NCBI GenBank assembly: GCA_902514755.1
Contig: CABXRY010000006.1
Location: 1-53,932, forward strand
Reading direction: 5' to 3'
Source of the DNA: an uncultured Pelagibacteraceae bacterium
GTDB lineage: Bacteria > Pseudomonadota > Alphaproteobacteria > Pelagibacterales > Pelagibacteraceae
DNA: 53,932 nt
Below the pieces are notes generated by a model. That model saw only the letters and a list, made by a program, of their open reading frames with translations. It did not search any database and was not told where the DNA came from. Below are positions 49,111 through 53,932 of this stretch, piece by piece (the stretch's first letter is position 1; each line of letters starts with the position of its first letter). The translations under genes were made by a program, and so were the position numbers.

Positions 49111-49804
49111 AGGTTTTACTCTTTTAGAATTATTGGTTGTAATTACTCTTGTTGCAATCATCTCAGCGGTTGCGTATCCAAATTTCTCATCATGGAAAAA
49201 AGAGAGAGAAGTAAGATCAGCAACGGAAAAAATTGCAGGAATGATTTCAAATGTTGCAACACAAACACAAAGAGGAAATTTTTCTTACTCTCAATTTTGG
49301 GTTCTACCAGTGCCAAATCAAAGCACAGTTTTTTTTACTAAAGGAATGAAAAAAAATAATTTTACATCACTAATAAACTCTGGAGCGACACCAACTTGTA
49401 GAAGAGTTCAAAATGGTCACTGGGATAGTTTAAATGATAAATCAATAAATATCTTAGGAACTACATTTAGAGATTATTATGAAGTTTATGATCCAGAGTC
49501 TGGTATTGATAGTATTGAAGTTGCAACACACTTAAGTCTAGATTCTGCTATTTGTTTTGGAACTAATGGAAGTTACTATAAAGCTGTTAATGGTTTATCA
49601 AAAGGAGGTAATACTAATATTAATTTAGAAGGTGCACCAACTGCTAATTACATAATTATCTGCACTTTAGATAATGCTAAAGCATTTGGCCAAAAATGCC
49701 CAAGAAAATTAGGACTTGAAAAACCAGCGTATTTGGTGAAATGGTCAAGATTTGGTAACGTTACCAAATATAAATGGAGTGGAAGTGATTGGAATAGACA
49801 GTAA
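49088..49804 (+). CDS. Minor pseudopilin (FimT/GspH-like)
   Basis: 'IKGFTLLELLVVITLVAIISAVAYPNF' prepilin signal; overlaps pilT by 23 nt. Confidence 0.85.
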   Translation: MQQNQDIKGFTLLELLVVITLVAIISAVAYPNFSSWKKEREVRSATEKIAGMISNVATQTQRGNFSYSQFWVLPVPNQSTVFFTKGMKKNNFTSLINSGATPTCRRVQNGHWDSLNDKSINILGTTFRDYYEVYDPESGIDSIEVATHLSLDSAICFGTNGSYYKAVNGLSKGGNTNINLEGAPTANYIIICTLDNAKAFGQKCPRKLGLEKPAYLVKWSRFGNVTKYKWSGSDWNRQ

Positions 49805-50396
49805 AAAAATAAAGCAAAAAGGAATTACTCTTATAGAGGCTTTAATTTCAACAGCAATTGTAGGCATAGGATTTATAGCTGTATTTCAAATGGTTAACTA
49901 TTCAGTTACCTCAATAGATGTGTCTGGTGAGAGAACAAAAACAAATTATTTATCCTCAATGATTGCTGAAGATTTAATCGGAGATCGATTTACTCAAATT
50001 AAAGTTGGTGGCACTGATAAAAAGGTTTACGAATATTTAGCAGATAATACCAAGCAAAATAAATATGCTTGGAAAAGAACCCCTTCATTAAATTCAAATA
50101 AAAAATGTAAGCAAGAAACAGGAAGTCCTTATAAAACTAGTGATGTCGCTATTACTAATAAAGAGCACAAATGGAATCATAGATTTTCAAAAAGAATTAA
50201 ATGTCGAGGGGTTAAAGATATTAAAGAGTTAAAAGTTTATGAAAGCTGCAGAAATAATGTCAAAGTTGATGGAAAAACTAGAGTTAATTGTCATTATAGT
50301 AATAAATTCCTATGGAATAAACATTACTTTGGTCGTATGGAAGTAAAATTAAATAACGGCAACAAGAGTAAAATTTTATATTTCCGAATAAAATAA
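49785..50396 (+). CDS. Minor pilin (PilV-like)
   Basis: 'KQKGITLIEALISTAIVGIGFIAVFQM'; ORF track start 49752, but in-frame GTG 49785 with upstream GGAGTGGA is more plausible. Confidence 0.8.
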   Translation: MIGIDSKKIKQKGITLIEALISTAIVGIGFIAVFQMVNYSVTSIDVSGERTKTNYLSSMIAEDLIGDRFTQIKVGGTDKKVYEYLADNTKQNKYAWKRTPSLNSNKKCKQETGSPYKTSDVAITNKEHKWNHRFSKRIKCRGVKDIKELKVYESCRNNVKVDGKTRVNCHYSNKFLWNKHYFGRMEVKLNNGNKSKILYFRIK

Positions 50397-51190
50397 TGAA
50401 AAAGAAAAAATCATCAATAGCTGGTGTAACTTTAGTTGAGATATTAATTGGTATTGTCATATCAATGATCATGATGGCAGCAATGTTCACATCATATCAG
50501 GCAGTGAACAATAGCTATTCACAAGTAATAGACCGAGCAAAGATTAGTCAAACTGGTCGAAATATTTTAGGAATGATTGTAAAAGACATTAGACTGGCTG
50601 GCTTTAAATATTTTGATGATATTAGCAAAACACCAACAAATTATGTTCCGATTTATATCACTAAAGCCTCTGGAACTGGATGTGATAAACTTGATATCAT
50701 GTACTCTGATCGAAGAGTAAAACCTGGATCCTCTCCTAAAACATATGAATACACAACTTATAAAATTACTTATGAATGCAAAGCTTCTAACATTGTTGAT
50801 AAAAAAACAAAATTAAAAATAAATGCATTTGCAATTTTTAAATCAAAAAGTAAATGGAGTGGAAGTAATTGGGTAGCTCCTGCAACTTCTACTGATGATT
50901 TAATTTATAAAGATGAAATGATTGTTGATCACGTCCAAGATTTCATTCTGCTTCCAATTGATGAAAAGGGAAAGATAATTGATCCAGCACCAACTACTTT
51001 AACAGGTAGTAATAAAATTAAGGTAGTTGATATAATGATGTCGTTTAGATCACAAAGTCAATTTTATAAAAAAGATAAATCATTTGAAAGTTTATCTTTA
51101 GGAAAAAAAAGTTCTAAACAATTTAATGATAGATTTTTGAGAGAACAAATTATTGTTTCTGCTCATACAAGGAATATGGGGTTACAATGA
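50396..51190 (+). CDS. Minor pilin (PilW-like)
   Basis: 'SIAGVTLVEILIGIVISMIMMAAMFTSY' prepilin signal, about 264 aa. Confidence 0.82.
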   Translation: MKKKKSSIAGVTLVEILIGIVISMIMMAAMFTSYQAVNNSYSQVIDRAKISQTGRNILGMIVKDIRLAGFKYFDDISKTPTNYVPIYITKASGTGCDKLDIMYSDRRVKPGSSPKTYEYTTYKITYECKASNIVDKKTKLKINAFAIFKSKSKWSGSNWVAPATSTDDLIYKDEMIVDHVQDFILLPIDEKGKIIDPAPTTLTGSNKIKVVDIMMSFRSQSQFYKKDKSFESLSLGKKSSKQFNDRFLREQIIVSAHTRNMGLQ

Positions 51191-51933
51191 TTAAAAACCA
51201 AAAAGGTTTTGCAATGGTTTTAGCATTAGTGCTTTTATTAGCAATGTCATTAATGGGTGGTGCTTTAATATTAATTGCATCAGGCGACCACCAAGGGAAT
51301 AATGACAGTGACCAATACCAACAAACTTTTTATGCAGCTGAAATGGGACTTTTGGATGGTGAACAATATATTTTAAATCAAAAAAATGGGCCTTGGGACT
51401 CATCGACTAATGCAAGAAATTTAGCAAAAAGTAATTTGCCAGAAAAAAATACTAAAAAGTTTACAGGAGATATGGATCCAAAAAATTACTCCAAAAAAGG
51501 TAAATTTGATTACAGATTAACTAGCACTAAAAAAAGATCAAAAAAATTTTTAGATACATCGGATACTTGTTTTAAAAGTTTTAAAGATATCGATAAAGAT
51601 GATTTTTATGTAATTAAAGACGAGAATAATTTAAATGTTGCTCGCAGCATGAATGTAGGTGTACTTCTGGAAAACTCTTTTGCATCAGGAGGCACTGCTG
51701 AAGAAAAATTAGAAGCTACCAGAATGAAAAAATTTTATTACGAATACTTCATTGAAAGAATTGGAGCTGCTAACGTGCAATTAGTTGGATCCAGTATTAA
51801 ATCAACTGCAACCGATGCCTCTAAAAACGGTTTAGCTTATCGAATTTATTCCTGCGGCATATATGGTGAAGATGGTGACAAAAATAAGATGATTGTTTCT
51901 CTAGAAAGTGTGGTGGTTGTTCCAAAAAACTAG
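51187..51933 (+). CDS. PilX-like pilus assembly protein
   Basis: 'QKGFAMVLALVLLLAMSLMGGALILIASGDHQ...FYAAEMGLLDGEQYIL' PilX N-terminus. Confidence 0.82.
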   Translation: MIKNQKGFAMVLALVLLLAMSLMGGALILIASGDHQGNNDSDQYQQTFYAAEMGLLDGEQYILNQKNGPWDSSTNARNLAKSNLPEKNTKKFTGDMDPKNYSKKGKFDYRLTSTKKRSKKFLDTSDTCFKSFKDIDKDDFYVIKDENNLNVARSMNVGVLLENSFASGGTAEEKLEATRMKKFYYEYFIERIGAANVQLVGSSIKSTATDASKNGLAYRIYSCGIYGEDGDKNKMIVSLESVVVVPKN

Positions 51934-52008
51934 AGTTTTATGTGACCTATAATGACTATTAAAATAATAGACCAATAATTAAAAAATTATTATGATGATT
52001 GAATTAAA

Positions 52009-52542
52009 ATGAAAAAAATTATACTTATTTTATTCATCTCTTTAATAAGCATTTCTGCAAATGCAGCTTGTAAATTTGATTTAGATTTTGGTGATGATGC
52101 TTCAAGAGTTTTAGATAAATATGGTCCGCCAATGCCAGAAATGTTCGAGGAACTTTCATTTATTCCAGTTTCAGCTGATGATGTGTGTCCCAATCAAAAT
52201 TTAAAAGATATTGCAATTGAATATCGTTTCTTAAATGAAAAATTAGCAGCAATTAATTTAATTGTTTTAAATGATGAAAAAAATTCAGCTTCAGAAAAAT
52301 TAACTTTAATGAAATATGCGAAAAGAGTTTATGGAGATTTTGATACGGGTCAAAACCCAAAAGCTTATGTTGGTTTTGAAGTGTTTGAGAAAAATAATTA
52401 TTATGTAGTTTATCAAAAATTAGTTGAAGACAAAATGATCAATGAGCAACTTTATATTTCAACCGATGAATATGATCAATTGCTTGGTGAGATTTATAAC
52501 AAAGCTGAAGAAGAAATGGATACAGGACCTAAGGAAAATTAA
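52009..52542 (+). CDS. Secreted hypothetical protein in the pilus cluster
   Basis: Signal peptide MKKIILILFISLISISANA; stop overlaps start of PilY1-like gene. Confidence 0.65.
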   Translation: MKKIILILFISLISISANAACKFDLDFGDDASRVLDKYGPPMPEMFEELSFIPVSADDVCPNQNLKDIAIEYRFLNEKLAAINLIVLNDEKNSASEKLTLMKYAKRVYGDFDTGQNPKAYVGFEVFEKNNYYVVYQKLVEDKMINEQLYISTDEYDQLLGEIYNKAEEEMDTGPKEN

Positions 52543-53932
52543 TGAAAATAAAATTTATAATATCTACTTTAGTTTTATTTTTTAGTTTTGTTTCAACAAA
52601 CGTAAGTTCAAAAATTTTACCTCCTGGAACAGGAACACAAGCAGACGTTCCCTCAAACCTTTTAATATTGTTAGATAAATCTGGAAGTATGGGTTGGAGA
52701 ATGAGAAATGCTCAAGGGCTTAATTACATGTACGCATCTGCAACCGATAGTTCTGGAAATATTTATGTAGCACAATATTCTACTTATGGTGTTAAAAAAT
52801 ATAACTACTCTGATATGTCTAACGACACTTCATGGGGAAGCAATGGAACTGTTGGAAGAAGTGGATCTTGTAGAACTTATTATCCTTATGGAATTAAAGT
52901 TCATAACGGTATTATTTACGTAAGTAGTTATTATGATCGAAGAATTAGAAAAATTAGAGTTTCTGATGGAGCTTGCTTAGGCAGTATTACCCCAGGTCAC
53001 ACTTATGCTTATCCAAGATCAATAGATATTCATAATGGACATTTGTATGCTTCAACCAATCGTGGTTTGTTTACTTTAAATATAAGTAATGGCGCTAGTA
53101 AAATTTGTTCAGGCACTAATAGAAATGAATGGAGATATTCTTACACAATAACAGGTAGTGGAAGCTATTTGTATAGTCATTATAGCTATAGAATGTATAG
53201 AGGAACGCTGACAAGCTCAGGGTCCAACCTTTGTCCAACAAGTGTAAAAAATTATTACGACTCAAGTATGTCGTATGGCTACGGTATGACTGCCCACCCT
53301 ACCAATCCAAATGAATTATATTTCATGTCGAGAGGACGAAATTCAATATATAAAATAACTGTAAATTCTAATGGTACAGGTCGAACTATTAATTGGCAAA
53401 AAGGAAGGTATGGATACAATAAAACTTCAACTGCAACTCAAAATTACTTTTATTATCCATGGGGTATTCATTATGACGATGATAATGATCGATTAATTGT
53501 ATCAGGATATAACGCAAAAAAAATTCAAGTATTTGATAGTGACGGTGTCTTTATTAAAGATAAAGGTGGTGTCGCTGCTACGACAAGAATGGCTGCAGCA
53601 CACGCCGCTATTAAAGCAATCGTTACAGATTCTAATTTAACATCAGGAGTAAATTTTGGCTTTGGATATTGGTCAAGTAGTTGGAGTTCTAGACAATGGC
53701 CACCTGGATTTAGTTCTTGGTCAGGAAATATCACAACTGGTTCTGCTAAACCTTGTGATACTCAAAACTGTTTAAAAGTGAGAGTTCATAAAGATGGTGC
53801 TGCCCAAATTAATAAAATAATTTCATCAGTAAATGCCCGTGGAGGAACGGATGCTTATACTTTTATGAAAATTGCTGAGGATTATTATACTCACGGAAGT
53901 TTGAGTCCAATCGATACTAAATCACCTTGTCA
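52542..53932 (+). CDS. PilY1-like vWA-domain pilus tip protein, 3' end cut by window edge
   Basis: My translation from ATG 52542 is open to the window end: signal peptide, 'PSNLLILLDKSGSMGW' MIDAS, about 260 aa propeller-like stretch, then 'TRMAAAHAAIKAIV...SSVNARGGTDAYTFMKIAEDYY'; synteny after minor pilins. Missing from ORF track (no stop in window). Confidence 0.8.
   Translation, partial: MKIKFIISTLVLFFSFVSTNVSSKILPPGTGTQADVPSNLLILLDKSGSMGWRMRNAQGLNYMYASATDSSGNIYVAQYSTYGVKKYNYSDMSNDTSWGSNGTVGRSGSCRTYYPYGIKVHNGIIYVSSYYDRRIRKIRVSDGACLGSITPGHTYAYPRSIDIHNGHLYASTNRGLFTLNISNGASKICSGTNRNEWRYSYTITGSGSYLYSHYSYRMYRGTLTSSGSNLCPTSVKNYYDSSMSYGYGMTAHPTNPNELYFMSRGRNSIYKITVNSNGTGRTINWQKGRYGYNKTSTATQNYFYYPWGIHYDDDNDRLIVSGYNAKKIQVFDSDGVFIKDKGGVAATTRMAAAHAAIKAIVTDSNLTSGVNFGFGYWSSSWSSRQWPPGFSSWSGNITTGSAKPCDTQNCLKVRVHKDGAAQINKIISSVNARGGTDAYTFMKIAEDYYTHGSLSPIDTKSPC

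Noticed and set aside
40592-51933. Type II secretion system interpretation
   Set aside because: PilM/PilN/PilO/PilP order, a PilT retraction ATPase, PilV/W/X and PilY1-like proteins point to a type IVa pilus rather than T2SS.
53525-53734. Minus-strand ORF 69 aa near the right edge
   Set aside because: Antisense to the PilY1-like reading frame, which stays open from 52542 to the window end.
1-53932. CRISPR arrays, rRNA, tRNA, transposons, prophage
   Set aside because: No regularly spaced repeats, tRNA cloverleaf/TTCRA boxes, rRNA signatures, transposase or phage structural genes were seen on reading.

Overview
AT-rich bacterial chromosomal window, probably a marine Alphaproteobacterium of SAR11/Pelagibacterales type (inferred from base composition, compact overlapping operons and ABC-transporter/oxygenase-rich content). 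Left half (1-29.6 kb) is scavenging metabolism: a BKACE/aldolase/thioesterase cluster; a coupled TauD-GMC oxidoreductase-EamA-EamA-2OG oxygenase operon; an operon of flavin monooxygenase, TPP enzyme, methyltransferase, DUF1185 protein, hydrolase and ALDH, with a possible structured leader RNA; and two HAAT-type ABC transporters flanking a ProC-like reductase, a GlaH/CsiD glutarate hydroxylase and AzlCD. The middle holds a LysE-type exporter, a TIGR03643/DUF2805 protein, glutaredoxin, a stand-alone inverse-autotransporter barrel with a coupled secreted protein, MsrB, an HDAC-family hydrolase and others. The right part (38.5 kb to the end) is a type IVa pilus locus: two pilins, PilC, PilB, secretin, PilP-like, PilO-like, a PilM-PilN fusion, PilT, four minor pilins and a truncated PilY1-like vWA protein. 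The most interesting signal is a partner-switching set around the pilin genes: an ammonium transporter fused to a SpoIIE/RsbU-type PP2C phosphatase (35864-38101), a STAS anti-anti-sigma-like protein (39886-40185) and an RsbW-like kinase (40182-40595), with no sigma factor in the window. This suggests a possible ammonium-to-pilus signalling route. Other notable items are the PilM-PilN fusion, a propeller-like insertion inside the PilY1 vWA domain, the passenger-less inverse autotransporter, and near-perfect palindromes inside coding sequence. All family calls are from reading motifs; no searches were run.
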